Positions 36,354-44,942 of a stretch of 64,000 nt of DNA are shown in pieces. Under the pieces are notes generated by a model that was not told the origin of the DNA, did no database searches, and saw only the letters and a list, made by a program, of their open reading frames with translations. The DNA lies in contig NZ_CP104558.1 in the NCBI RefSeq assembly GCF_025398035.1, positions 3,978,001-4,042,000 on the forward strand, in the 5' to 3' direction. Numbering within the stretch: position 1 is the stretch's first letter; the number at the start of each line of letters is the position of its first letter. This DNA comes from Rossellomorea vietnamensis (GTDB taxonomy: Bacteria; Bacillota; Bacilli; Bacillales; Bacillaceae_B). Made by a program: the position numbers and the translations under genes.

Positions 36354-37922
36354 ATGAGTCTGGAAGAATTTCTGCACAATCTGCAATGTGATATCAACCG
36401 GGCCAATCAGCCAAATTGGGAAGTGGACTGGGAGGATGCGCCCCTTCCCTATAAGCTGTACCGGGGCTTGCCGGTTGTCCCATTGTCTTTGGAGGTTCCA
36501 TTGTCACTCACCGGGGAGCAGGCGCCGTTGAAACCCAATGTAGAAAGAATCGGTCACTTTCTCTGGTATGTGTACGGCATCTCCGGGGTAAGCCAGTCGG
36601 AGCAGCCCGATGATTTCGTGGAGGAATCGTATCCCATCCACTCCTATCGCCGGTTTGCTCCATCAGGTGGGGCGCTGTATCCGAACGAACTCTATCTCTA
36701 TTTGAAACTCGATGATTTGCCCCAAGGAATCTATCATTATGATGCAGCCCACCACCGGCTTGTCCTGCTCCGGGACGGGAATGTCGATTCATACGTAGAA
36801 CGGGCACTCGGCAATCGCTCCGACATCTCCACGTGTTTTGCCACGGCCTTTGTGTCGGTGAGATACTGGAATAACTTCTTTAAATACAATAACTTCTCCT
36901 ACCGCCTGCAGGGGCTCGATGCCGGCGTCCTGATGGGGCAGCTCTTGGAAACATCCAAACGGTTCGGATTCGAGACAGGGGTCTATGCTCAATTTCTCGA
37001 TTCCCCGATCAACCATTTGCTTGGACTGAACGAGGAAGAGGAAAGCGTCTATTCCGTTATCCCGCTTTCCGTTGTTGCAACGAATTGGGGTGGGAGGGGG
37101 ATGGAGAGGGCAGTCACCGCTGAAGAATTATGCAGGGAGCTGCCAGCTATTTCTCTTGGACACTATGAAAAGTCTGAAAAGGTTCGGGAGTTTCCTAGGT
37201 TACTGGAGGTGAATGAAGCTTCTAAACTCGAATGTACCGGTGATTTTCAAAAGGTAGCGAAACAACCGGCTAGGAGAACGGGAGAAAAAGAAATTCATCT
37301 TCCGGAGATCGAGTCCGATTCGTATGATTTTGTGGAAGCCTGCCAAAAGCGCCATTCACCGGAAATGGATTTTGTCATGGGGAAGGTCAGTCAGGAGCTG
37401 CTTGCGGCATTATTGAAAAGGGCCGCACATTCATACACGTTTCGAAGTGACCTAGACAACGTTTTTGATGGGGAAGCACCCCGTGTTTCGATTTATGGCT
37501 GTTTGTATAATGTAGAAGGCATCCCAAATGGTGCATACGCTTATGACAGCGGCCGCCATTCACTAAGGAAAATCGTTACCGGGGATTATCGTCTTCAGCT
37601 GCAATCGGGGCTGTCGCTGGATAACGTCAATTTGCTCCAGGTTCCGATGTGCCTTCATATCATCGGGAATAAAGATTATTTCAAGGATTCCCTTGGATAC
37701 AGAGGGTATAGGATCATGCAAATGGAAGCGGGAATGCTTGTCCAGCGACTGCTCTTGTCTTCGGCCGCCGCCGGGTTTGGCGGACATCCGCTGCTTGGGT
37801 TTGATACGGCGGTGACGGATAGAATTTATAGGTTGGGTTCTGAGAACTTAACGACTTTGATTCAGATTCCGATCGGACCTTTTCGGGAGAAGGCTTGGAT
37901 GAGGGGGAGTTTGAGGAGTTGA
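36354..37922 (+). CDS. SagB-family azoline dehydrogenase, tandem nitroreductase domains
   Basis: A 522-residue flavoprotein-like enzyme with two nitroreductase-type halves (about 50-260 and 335-520). The first has RRFAPSGGALYPNELYLYL and GIYHYDAAHHRLVLL; the second has FRSDLDNVFDGEAPRVSIYG and GAYAYDSGRHSLRKI. It should oxidise azolines to azoles with FMN. GAGGAGG lies upstream with a second AAGGAGG touching the ATG. It ends the cluster; no transporter or immunity gene follows. Confidence 0.88.
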   Translation: MSLEEFLHNLQCDINRANQPNWEVDWEDAPLPYKLYRGLPVVPLSLEVPLSLTGEQAPLKPNVERIGHFLWYVYGISGVSQSEQPDDFVEESYPIHSYRRFAPSGGALYPNELYLYLKLDDLPQGIYHYDAAHHRLVLLRDGNVDSYVERALGNRSDISTCFATAFVSVRYWNNFFKYNNFSYRLQGLDAGVLMGQLLETSKRFGFETGVYAQFLDSPINHLLGLNEEEESVYSVIPLSVVATNWGGRGMERAVTAEELCRELPAISLGHYEKSEKVREFPRLLEVNEASKLECTGDFQKVAKQPARRTGEKEIHLPEIESDSYDFVEACQKRHSPEMDFVMGKVSQELLAALLKRAAHSYTFRSDLDNVFDGEAPRVSIYGCLYNVEGIPNGAYAYDSGRHSLRKIVTGDYRLQLQSGLSLDNVNLLQVPMCLHIIGNKDYFKDSLGYRGYRIMQMEAGMLVQRLLLSSAAAGFGGHPLLGFDTAVTDRIYRLGSENLTTLIQIPIGPFREKAWMRGSLRS

Positions 37923-37974
37923 AGAGGAGTGAGCCGCGGAGTCTGTCCCGTGGCTTTTCCCATGTCGCGTACTA

Positions 37975-38107
37975 ACCAGAGGTGCCAGATAGACGGAAAA
38001 ATTCCGCTTAATTCGTCATTGATTGGTTAAATAGGCTCAAATAGAAGGAGAAATTCCGCCTATTGGCTCAAAAAATACAATAACGGACGATTATTTTTTG
38101 CTTAAGC
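37975..38107. repeat. AATTCCGCTTA-box repeat, copy 2, left part (interrupted by IS)
   Basis: Boxes CGGAAAAATTCCGCTTA (37994-38010) and GAGAAATTCCGCCTATT (38048-38064). It continues at 39577 after the insertion sequence. The layout matches the copy at 49.14-49.29 kb. Confidence 0.85.
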
Positions 38108-38205
38108 GATTAAGTCCATATAATTGTGTAAAAAGAAAGAGTCATTTTATTCCTTCTTGTCAACACTGTTTTCAACGACGATAAACAATGAGAAGAGGAA
38201 TAAAG

Positions 38206-39366
38206 ATGACTCAATTACAGTTTAACCTAGATTTGGATTCTTTAAAAGAAGCAGTAATAAATTCTAACATCGAAACGGTGGTTCGCTCAGCCATCGTCCT
38301 TGTATTAAATGAATACATGGAAAGGGAGAGAGACCAGTACCTACAAGCAGCTTCCTACGAACGATCTACTGATCGTTTAGATTATCGTAACGGATACTAT
38401 GAGCGTGATTTCACGATGAGTGTTGGGAAGATCAAATTGAAGGTACCACGCACCCGTAATGGAGATTTTTCTCCTTCCATATTTGAAAAGTACTCACGTT
38501 GTGATCAAGCTTTTGTTCTTTCGATGCTTGAAATGGTGATCAATGGTGTTTCTACCCGTAAGGTTACTCATATTGTGGAACAGCTTTGTGGTGAAACAGT
38601 TTCAAAATCATTCGTTTCTTCCCTGACTCAAAAATTAGATCCTATCATTAATGATTGGGCTAAGAGACCTCTGAACGGAACTTATTTTCCATTTATATTT
38701 GTAGATGCCATGTATATAAAAGTTCGCGAACACCATCGTGTCGTTTCAAAAGCCGTCTACATTGCGACAGCTCTTACTGAGAAAAATAATCGTGAGATTT
38801 TAGGATTAATGGTCGATCATGTCGAGAGCTACGAAAGTTGGAGTAGGTTCTTTCAACAGCTGAAATCGCGCGGTTTACAGTCACCTAAGCTTGTGATTTC
38901 AGATGCCCATAAGGGCCTACAAAAAGCCGTTCTCCGTGAATTTATTGGAACCAGTTGGCAGAGGTGTAATGTACATTTCAAACGAAATATTATTAACCAA
39001 CTCCCTAAGAAAGATTCCAAAGAAATTAGAACGATGATTAAGCGGGTATTTGAAGCCGTCAAAATCGAAGATATGAGGAACTTTAAAGAAGAACTGATGA
39101 GTCAGTTTAGCGAGAATAAAAAATATGAAAAAGCGTTGGCCATCTTAGATGAAGGCTTTGAAGATACCATACAGTACATGGAGCACCCAGAGGAAATTCG
39201 ACCACACATTCGTAGTACAAACAGTTTGGAACGCTTAAACCAAGAGGTTCGAAGAAGAGAAAAGGTCATACGGATTTTCCCTAATACGCAGTCAGCTTTT
39301 CGGTTGGTTGGGGCAGTATTATTTCATTACCAAGAGACCAATTATTCAAAAAGAAAATTCTTTTAA
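38206..39366 (+). CDS. IS256-family (Mutator-type) transposase
   Basis: A 386-residue DDE transposase, identical in sequence to the product at 40041-41201. Catalytic Asp residues lie in FVDAMYIKV and VISDAHKGL, and Glu in NSLERLNQEVRRR, followed by the family tail. The upstream region has the typical YRNGYYERDF and KLKVPRTRNG motifs. The ATG at 38206 is preferred over 38188 because AGAGGAA lies about 8 nt before it. The reading frame is intact, so the element could be active. Confidence 0.95.
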   Translation: MTQLQFNLDLDSLKEAVINSNIETVVRSAIVLVLNEYMERERDQYLQAASYERSTDRLDYRNGYYERDFTMSVGKIKLKVPRTRNGDFSPSIFEKYSRCDQAFVLSMLEMVINGVSTRKVTHIVEQLCGETVSKSFVSSLTQKLDPIINDWAKRPLNGTYFPFIFVDAMYIKVREHHRVVSKAVYIATALTEKNNREILGLMVDHVESYESWSRFFQQLKSRGLQSPKLVISDAHKGLQKAVLREFIGTSWQRCNVHFKRNIINQLPKKDSKEIRTMIKRVFEAVKIEDMRNFKEELMSQFSENKKYEKALAILDEGFEDTIQYMEHPEEIRPHIRSTNSLERLNQEVRRREKVIRIFPNTQSAFRLVGAVLFHYQETNYSKRKFF

Positions 39367-39410
39367 AAGCCCTAAGCATTTTTGAATGAAACTTCCCATT
39401 CGAATGGTGT

Positions 39411-39466
39411 CATAGCCAGGGCAGGCTGTCAAAGTGAGGAGCCTTTGACAGCCTGCCCTGGCTATG
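39411..39466. other. 24-bp-stem hairpin inside the IS, copy 1
   Basis: Perfect arms 39411-39434 and 39443-39466 around an 8-nt loop, between transposase stop and right IS end. It may insulate the transposase gene from outside transcription. The same hairpin is at 39941-39996 in copy 2. Confidence 0.85.
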
Positions 39467-39576
39467 AATAAATTAATTATGGAAGTTTCGCAAAAAAATG
39501 TTGAATGGAATACCTATATTCAATTTACAGTTAAGAAAGACAAGTATGGAATTTACACAATATAAAGGACTTGACT

Positions 39577-39610
39577 GCTTAAGCGGAAAAACTCCGCTTA
39601 TTTTACTTTT
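39577..39610. repeat. AATTCCGCTTA-box repeat, copy 2, right part
   Basis: TAAGCGGAAAAACTCCGCTTA hairpin (39580-39600), the third box of the repeat interrupted by the insertion sequence. Confidence 0.85.
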
Positions 39611-39649
39611 GCGAAACGGCTTGTACCTGTCGCCGTGGTGCTTTTATTC

Positions 39650-39797
39650 CGCATGAATAATGGAAATTCGACACCCCGGCATGAATATCGAGTTTCTCGC
39701 ATGATTTCTATTAAACTCGCACGATTATGACGATAGCCGCATGATTATCCGAAATCCCGCACGATTATTGTAAATCTCGCATGATTCTGCTTGACGC
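39650..39797. repeat. 20-bp-phased CGCATGA array 1
   Basis: A CGCATGA-like heptamer (CGCATGA, GGCATGA, CGCACGA) starts at 39678, 39698, 39718, 39738, 39758 and 39778, exactly 20 bp apart, with one more at 39650. The sequence between heptamers is AT-rich and varied. The preceding segment (39622-39677) matches 63014-63072 before array 2. Confidence 0.9.
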
Positions 39798-39830
39798 TCT
39801 TTATCCAGGCAGTGAGTGTAGATAAGAAAA

Positions 39831-41299
39831 AGTCAAGTCCTTTATATTGTGTAAATTCCATACTTGTCTTTCTTAACTGTAAATTGAATATAGGTATTCC
39901 ATTCAACATTTTTTTGCGAAACTTCCATAATTAATTTATTCATAGCCAGGGCAGGCTGTCAAAGGCTCCTCACTTTGACAGCCTGCCCTGGCTATGACAC
40001 CATTCGAATGGGAAGTTTCATTCAAAAATGCTTAGGGCTTTTAAAAGAATTTTCTTTTTGAATAATTGGTCTCTTGGTAATGAAATAATACTGCCCCAAC
40101 CAACCGAAAAGCTGACTGCGTATTAGGGAAAATCCGTATGACCTTTTCTCTTCTTCGAACCTCTTGGTTTAAGCGTTCCAAACTGTTTGTACTACGAATG
40201 TGTGGTCGAATTTCCTCTGGGTGCTCCATGTACTGTATGGTATCTTCAAAGCCTTCATCTAAGATGGCCAACGCTTTTTCATATTTTTTATTCTCGCTAA
40301 ACTGACTCATCAGTTCTTCTTTAAAGTTCCTCATATCTTCGATTTTGACGGCTTCAAATACCCGCTTAATCATCGTTCTAATTTCTTTGGAATCTTTCTT
40401 AGGGAGTTGGTTAATAATATTTCGTTTGAAATGTACATTACACCTCTGCCAACTGGTTCCAATAAATTCACGGAGAACGGCTTTTTGTAGGCCCTTATGG
40501 GCATCTGAAATCACAAGCTTAGGTGACTGTAAACCGCGCGATTTCAGCTGTTGAAAGAACCTACTCCAACTTTCGTAGCTCTCGACATGATCGACCATTA
40601 ATCCTAAAATCTCACGATTATTTTTCTCAGTAAGAGCTGTCGCAATGTAGACGGCTTTTGAAACGACACGATGGTGTTCGCGAACTTTTATATACATGGC
40701 ATCTACAAATATAAATGGAAAATAAGTTCCGTTCAGAGGTCTCTTAGCCCAATCATTAATGATAGGATCTAATTTTTGAGTCAGGGAAGAAACGAATGAT
40801 TTTGAAACTGTTTCACCACAAAGCTGTTCCACAATATGAGTAACCTTACGGGTAGAAACACCATTGATCACCATTTCAAGCATCGAAAGAACAAAAGCTT
40901 GATCACAACGTGAGTACTTTTCAAATATGGAAGGAGAAAAATCTCCATTACGGGTGCGTGGTACCTTCAATTTGATCTTCCCAACACTCATCGTGAAATC
41001 ACGCTCATAGTATCCGTTACGATAATCTAAACGATCAGTAGATCGTTCGTAGGAAGCTGCTTGTAGGTACTGGTCTCTCTCCCTTTCCATGTATTCATTT
41101 AATACAAGGACGATGGCTGAGCGAACCACCGTTTCGATGTTAGAATTTATTACTGCTTCTTTTAAAGAATCCAAATCTAGGTTAAACTGTAATTGAGTCA
41201 TCTTTATTCCTCTTCTCATTGTTTATCGTCGTTGAAAACAGTGTTGACAAGAAGGAATAAAATGACTCTTTCTTTTTACACAATTATATGGACTTAATC
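39831..41299 (-). mobile_element. IS256-family insertion sequence, copy 2 (inverted)
   Basis: 1469 bp, reverse complement arrangement of copy 1, flanked by its own 8-bp duplication TAAGAAAA (39823-39830 and 41300-41307). Only 254 bp separate the two copies. Confidence 0.93.
40041..41201 (-). CDS. IS256-family transposase, second copy
   Basis: The 386-residue product is identical to that of 38206-39366, with the same catalytic Asp/Asp/Glu positions and start context. It is intact. The identity of the two products points to recent transposition. Confidence 0.95.
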   Translation of the reverse strand: MTQLQFNLDLDSLKEAVINSNIETVVRSAIVLVLNEYMERERDQYLQAASYERSTDRLDYRNGYYERDFTMSVGKIKLKVPRTRNGDFSPSIFEKYSRCDQAFVLSMLEMVINGVSTRKVTHIVEQLCGETVSKSFVSSLTQKLDPIINDWAKRPLNGTYFPFIFVDAMYIKVREHHRVVSKAVYIATALTEKNNREILGLMVDHVESYESWSRFFQQLKSRGLQSPKLVISDAHKGLQKAVLREFIGTSWQRCNVHFKRNIINQLPKKDSKEIRTMIKRVFEAVKIEDMRNFKEELMSQFSENKKYEKALAILDEGFEDTIQYMEHPEEIRPHIRSTNSLERLNQEVRRREKVIRIFPNTQSAFRLVGAVLFHYQETNYSKRKFF

Positions 41300-41329
41300 T
41301 AAGAAAATCGCGAAACTATACAAAAAACA

Positions 41330-41372
41330 TAAAAAAACGTCCCTTGGGCAAAACAAGAGGACGTTTTTTTCG
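41330..41372. terminator. Terminator of the PadR operon
   Basis: AAAAAACGTCC / GGACGTTTTTT arms (41331-41341 and 41361-41371). T runs on both strands; it ends the minus-strand operon. Confidence 0.88.
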
Positions 41373-41383
41373 ATGGAAACTTA

Positions 41384-41923
41384 TTAATCATTCGCACTTT
41401 CTATATCTGCCTTCAATTCCTTAAACCACTTTAAATTCACTAAGTGATGAGAACGGGAATTTTCGTTCATGCGACCAAAATAATCAATTTTACCTGGTGA
41501 TTCCTCAATGGTAGCTAAGTACTCATCGAGAAGAGCAATTCTGTCTTCTGTTTGATCAATTTGGGATTGGATTAATTCTACTAATTTATGTTTATCGAAT
41601 ACATCTGCAAAGAGTAATGCCCCATATACTGGTAAGTTCACATACTCGGATTTCGTTCCGTATTTGGCCATTAATTTTTCAAATTCTTCTATTCCTAAAG
41701 ACGTAATTTTAAAGGTGTGAATGTCCCGACCGTTGTTTGAACGTACTTCATGTGTTCCTTCAATGAACCCTTTCTCTTCAAGCTGTTGCAAATTGTAATA
41801 AAATGAACCTTTCGTATAGTTAACGATATATTTGTAATGGCGTTTTTCCATTAAACTTAATAGTTCGTAGCCATGGGCGCCAGGGTTTTGAATAAGTAAT
41901 CCAAGGATGAGTAAGGGAATCAA
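41384..41923 (-). CDS. PadR-family transcriptional regulator
   Basis: A 179-residue regulator: N-terminal winged helix (about 1-75, LLILGLLIQNPGAHGYEL..., KGSFYYNLQQLEEKGFI) and a C-terminal helical dimerisation region (about 95-175). PadR proteins repress genes for detoxification or efflux and release DNA on ligand binding. It is the second gene of a two-gene operon, overlapping the esterase by 4 nt. A pair of TCTAATTAGA palindromes lies upstream of the operon and is the likely operator (inferred). Confidence 0.9.
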   Translation of the reverse strand: MIPLLILGLLIQNPGAHGYELLSLMEKRHYKYIVNYTKGSFYYNLQQLEEKGFIEGTHEVRSNNGRDIHTFKITSLGIEEFEKLMAKYGTKSEYVNLPVYGALLFADVFDKHKLVELIQSQIDQTEDRIALLDEYLATIEESPGKIDYFGRMNENSRSHHLVNLKWFKELKADIESAND

Positions 41924-42762
41924 GGGTGCATCACCTTCGCCATCTGTGCTTCAAATTCAGCGTATGTGATTTTGCCCTGAGCTAAATTCATACTGTGAAT
42001 ATAGATCTGTTCATTTTTTGAATAAGTATGATTTATCTTTAGTGATTGATTTTCATCCGCAAGGGGCCCTGAGATATGACACTTATTAGAAAATGCCTCG
42101 AAGTAGCGAAAACCGAATTTTCGTTGGGAAACAGCGTTCAAATGAATACCATCTGGATTGGCAGTTAGACCTTCTGCCGATACTACATAACAATTTGGCT
42201 GCTCATGAGCAAATCGACGTAATTCTTGGTTGATTTCCTGATACTCTGATGAGTACTTTCCGAAACCTTCTTTCCCTAAGAAATGCCCAAGCTCACCAAT
42301 GATTAATGGAACGTTTTGAAGGTTTAATTCACTTCGTAACGTTTCAACGATAAGAGATAACTTGTCGTAAAATGTTTCATGGAGAGACTGATGGCTGTCA
42401 CTTTCACCTTGATGCCAGAGGATGCCACAAATTTCACTCGTTTCAAGAGCAAATCGCGCTTCAGACAAAGCATGTTTGAAAAGAGTGCCTTGCGGGTGCC
42501 AATCGTTCAAGGAACTGCCGCCTTCCGCACAAGGAATCAACCCGATTTCATCATCCGGATTAGCTTTTGAACACAGGTCTGCAAAAGAGGCTGCCAGACT
42601 TACACCAGCAACAGGACGGTCATAATTAATGGGCTCTGTCATCATTTGCCACTGACCGTTGCGAAGCATTTTTATTTTCTCATTATAGATAGGCTCTACA
42701 TCATGCAGGAATCCACGACCTGCCATATTCGATTGTCCTAACATTAAAAAAGATTTGATCAT
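41920..42762 (-). CDS. SGNH-type sialate O-acetylesterase-like protein
   Basis: A 280-residue carbohydrate esterase of the SASA/DUF303 type. The nucleophile motif GQSNMAGRG lies at residues 9-17 (Ser11). It continues with CAEGGSSLNDWH, LWHQGESDSH and the Asp/His block DGIHLNA. There is no signal peptide, so it is probably cytosolic. The last 35 residues (GKITYAEFEAQMAKVM) resemble a short SHOCT-like tail. It is the first gene of the operon with padR; the promoter region holds two palindromic boxes. Confidence 0.85.
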   Translation of the reverse strand: MIKSFLMLGQSNMAGRGFLHDVEPIYNEKIKMLRNGQWQMMTEPINYDRPVAGVSLAASFADLCSKANPDDEIGLIPCAEGGSSLNDWHPQGTLFKHALSEARFALETSEICGILWHQGESDSHQSLHETFYDKLSLIVETLRSELNLQNVPLIIGELGHFLGKEGFGKYSSEYQEINQELRRFAHEQPNCYVVSAEGLTANPDGIHLNAVSQRKFGFRYFEAFSNKCHISGPLADENQSLKINHTYSKNEQIYIHSMNLAQGKITYAEFEAQMAKVMHP

Positions 42763-42785
42763 TTACTTTTCATTCCTTTACACAA

Positions 42786-42830
42786 TAGTCTAATTAGACT
42801 AAGCTAGTATAAAGTCTAATTAGACTATTG
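42786..42830. promoter_or_regulatory. Double palindromic operator, probably PadR-bound
   Basis: TAGTCTAATTAGACTA (42786-42801, perfect) and AGTCTAATTAGACT (42813-42826, perfect) are spaced 27 bp start to start. The pair also forms a larger inverted repeat CAATAGTC...GACTATTG. It lies between the divergent esterase/padR operon and the beta-lactamase gene and could control both. Confidence 0.82.
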
Positions 42831-42852
42831 TCAATGAAATAGGAGAGGACTG

Positions 42853-43749
42853 ATGATGTTGAAAAGTGTCAGAATGTTAAAAATCTTGATGTGTGTTGGA
42901 CTATTAAGTTTAAGCCTCTTTGGAAACGGATTAAAGCAGACCGAGGCAAAAGAAAAAGCAACAGGTCATGGGACTGGCCATAAGTTCATGCAACTCGAGA
43001 AAAAGTTTGATGCCCGCCTCGGCGTCTATGCGATTGACACCGGTACAAATCAGACGGTGGCTTATCGACCTGATGAACGGTTCGCCTATTCATCCACCTT
43101 TAAGGCTTTGGCTGCAGGGTTGGTGCTACAGCAAAACTCGATGGACGAACTTGACGAAGTCATCACCTACACCAGAGATGACCTCGTCACGTATTCTCCC
43201 ATTACAGAGCAACACGTGGATACCGGTATGACCCTTAGGGAAATTTGCGATGCGGCTATCAGGTACAGCGATAATACGGCAGGGAACCTTTTATTGGAGG
43301 AACTCGGAGGACCTGACGGCTTCGAAAATGCACTGAGGCAAATCGGCGATCATGTCACCGAGGCTGATCGCTTTGAGACTGATTTGAACAGTGCCATCCC
43401 AGGAGACATCCGTGATACAAGTACAGCAAGAGCACTTGCCACCAACTTGAAGGCTTTGACGGTCGACGACGTGCTCCCGCATGATAAGCGTACCATCCTG
43501 ACAGATTGGATGCGGGGGAATACTACTGGAGACGAACTGATCCGTGCGGGTGTACCTAAAGGTTGGGAGGTAGGCGATAAAACGGGGGCTGGAGGCTACG
43601 GAACGCGAAATGATATCGCTATCGTATGGCCGCCGAATCGAGCCCCCATTATTATCGCGATTCTATCCAGCCGTGATACTGAGGATGCTGCCTATGATAA
43701 TGAACTTATAGCAAAGGCAGCCAAGGTCGTACTGAAAGAATTTAAGTGA
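42853..43749 (+). CDS. Class A beta-lactamase
   Basis: A 298-residue serine beta-lactamase with all class A motifs: SSTFK (the Ser-x-x-Lys pair), YSDN, RFETDLN (the deacylating Glu and ELN-type loop) and [10 protein letters not shown] (the KTG triad). The N-terminus is an exported signal (about 1-33) without a clear lipobox. It should hydrolyse penicillins outside the cell. AGGAGAG lies upstream of twin ATGs (42853 and 42856). No BlaI/BlaR genes lie near. The PadR-type operator sits just upstream. Confidence 0.94.
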   Translation: MMLKSVRMLKILMCVGLLSLSLFGNGLKQTEAKEKATGHGTGHKFMQLEKKFDARLGVYAIDTGTNQTVAYRPDERFAYSSTFKALAAGLVLQQNSMDELDEVITYTRDDLVTYSPITEQHVDTGMTLREICDAAIRYSDNTAGNLLLEELGGPDGFENALRQIGDHVTEADRFETDLNSAIPGDIRDTSTARALATNLKALTVDDVLPHDKRTILTDWMRGNTTGDELIRAGVPKGWEVGDKTGAGGYGTRNDIAIVWPPNRAPIIIAILSSRDTEDAAYDNELIAKAAKVVLKEFK

Positions 43750-44145
43750 TTTTCCGAAACGTCAAAGAATCCGGACAATCCATTTCCTCGTGAAAATCGT
43801 ATGATTTTAAATAAGATAAAAGTGATCGATCAAGCCACTGCATAGACCAATTCGCTTTTAATCTAAATGGAGAAGAAAAAATGCTAGGGTTAAATCGCTT
43901 GCTTCTTCTAAGGAATTAAAACCGTTTCCGGTGGGGGATGAATAAGAAGGTGGAGCTGGATAAAGAGCAGAATGAGTCACTGTGAGGCGATGACTTAGGA
44001 GATTGTCGTCTTTCTCTTATAAAATAAAGTTTATCTAGAGTTAGATTCCCTTTTCGAAAAAATTGGTAGTGAGTCCATTGTTGATGTTAATCCAATCGTA
44101 ATAAAGTGGTTCTGTTAAACTCTAATGTTGAAATATAGTCAAAAT
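43750..44145. other. Intergenic stretch without recognised features
   Basis: No gene with a start signal, RNA or repeat was recognised in these 396 bp. Confidence 0.5.
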
Positions 44146-44182
44146 AATGAGGAAACCCAAAAAATACAGGGTTTCCTCATTC
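44146..44182. terminator. Terminator of the DinB gene
   Basis: ATGAGGAAACCC / GGGTTTCCTCAT arms, convergent end of the minus-strand gene. Confidence 0.85.
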
Positions 44183-44210
44183 CTAATACTATCGAACTCG
44201 CTAGATAGTG

Positions 44211-44714
44211 TTAGAGTGGAGGATTTTCCACACCTAAGTGGATCCAATCTTCTTTTGGCGGTCCATAAACGCCAAACGGTTTGATTCCGGCTTGACGCAT
44301 AAGAATAGTAATTTGGCCACGATGATGAATAATGTGTTTAATTAGTCCCATTAAAACTTGAGCATTTGTTTCTTCCCTGCCAAATGCAATTTGTACTTCT
44401 TTCAAGGATTCGTCTGTCCATTGTTGTTCAATGGCTTTGACTGCACTAGAACTTATATTTTTAAACGTTTCAGCCATTTCTTTAGCTGAGGCAGGGACAT
44501 TTTCCTCATTTTCTACTCCGTCTACATTCAGCCCGAAATGAGTTAAATACTCTGGAATATTTGTCGTGAAATGCCAAACAATCCTACCCAATGAACGACC
44601 TTCCGGGTAAACTTTTTGATTCAATGAATCATCCGTTAAACCTTCCAAAACCTCTTGAGTTAACGTTGCCTCCCAATTCCATTCTCTAATAAAGTCTGCA
44701 ATCGTTACATACAT
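44211..44714 (-). CDS. DinB-family protein
   Basis: A 167-residue four-helix-bundle protein of the DinB/YfiT superfamily. The metal-ligand pattern appears as IVWHFTTNIPEYL (His in the second helix) and GLIKHIIHHRGQITILMRQAG (His pair in the fourth). Such proteins bind a divalent metal; some are thiol-dependent transferases, others are unknown. The ATG at 44714 is chosen because GGAGG lies 9 nt upstream; an in-frame start at 44729 precedes that site. Confidence 0.87.
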   Translation of the reverse strand: MYVTIADFIREWNWEATLTQEVLEGLTDDSLNQKVYPEGRSLGRIVWHFTTNIPEYLTHFGLNVDGVENEENVPASAKEMAETFKNISSSAVKAIEQQWTDESLKEVQIAFGREETNAQVLMGLIKHIIHHRGQITILMRQAGIKPFGVYGPPKEDWIHLGVENPPL

Positions 44715-44942
44715 ATACCACGCCTCCATAATCCCGTTTCAATAATTACTCATTTATGAAAACACATTATAAAACACTCGTTCGCATTATTCAAATTTCC
44801 TCCTTTACTTTTATTTTAAATATTTAATTTATGAATGGCAGTTTAGATTAGCATCCATATAAAAAAAACCAGTCGGGAATTGTTTTGAATTTTCAGTTAT
44901 CGTATAGTGTAATTATTCCTAATAAATAAAGGAGAATCGAAA

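Larger units (their letters stand above)
38108..39576 (+). mobile_element. IS256-family insertion sequence, copy 1
   Basis: 1469 bp with imperfect terminal inverted repeats: GATTAAGTCCATATAATTGT... at the left, AGTCAAGTCCTTTATATTGT... read from the right. It is flanked by 8-bp direct repeats GCTTAAGC (38100-38107 and 39577-39584). It contains one transposase gene and a long hairpin. The ends were set by the shared sequence of the two copies and their target duplications. Confidence 0.93.

Noticed and set aside
39650..39797. CRISPR array
   Set aside because: Only about seven bases are conserved and the unit is 20 bp; CRISPR repeats are longer and spacers are of similar length to repeats. No cas gene is present.
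38108..41299. Composite transposon made of two IS copies
   Set aside because: Each copy has its own, different 8-bp target duplication, so they inserted separately; the 254 bp between hold no gene.
43925..43985. Possible 15-codon peptide gene after the beta-lactamase
   Set aside because: Too short, with no conserved feature and poor spacing to its purine-rich upstream sequence.
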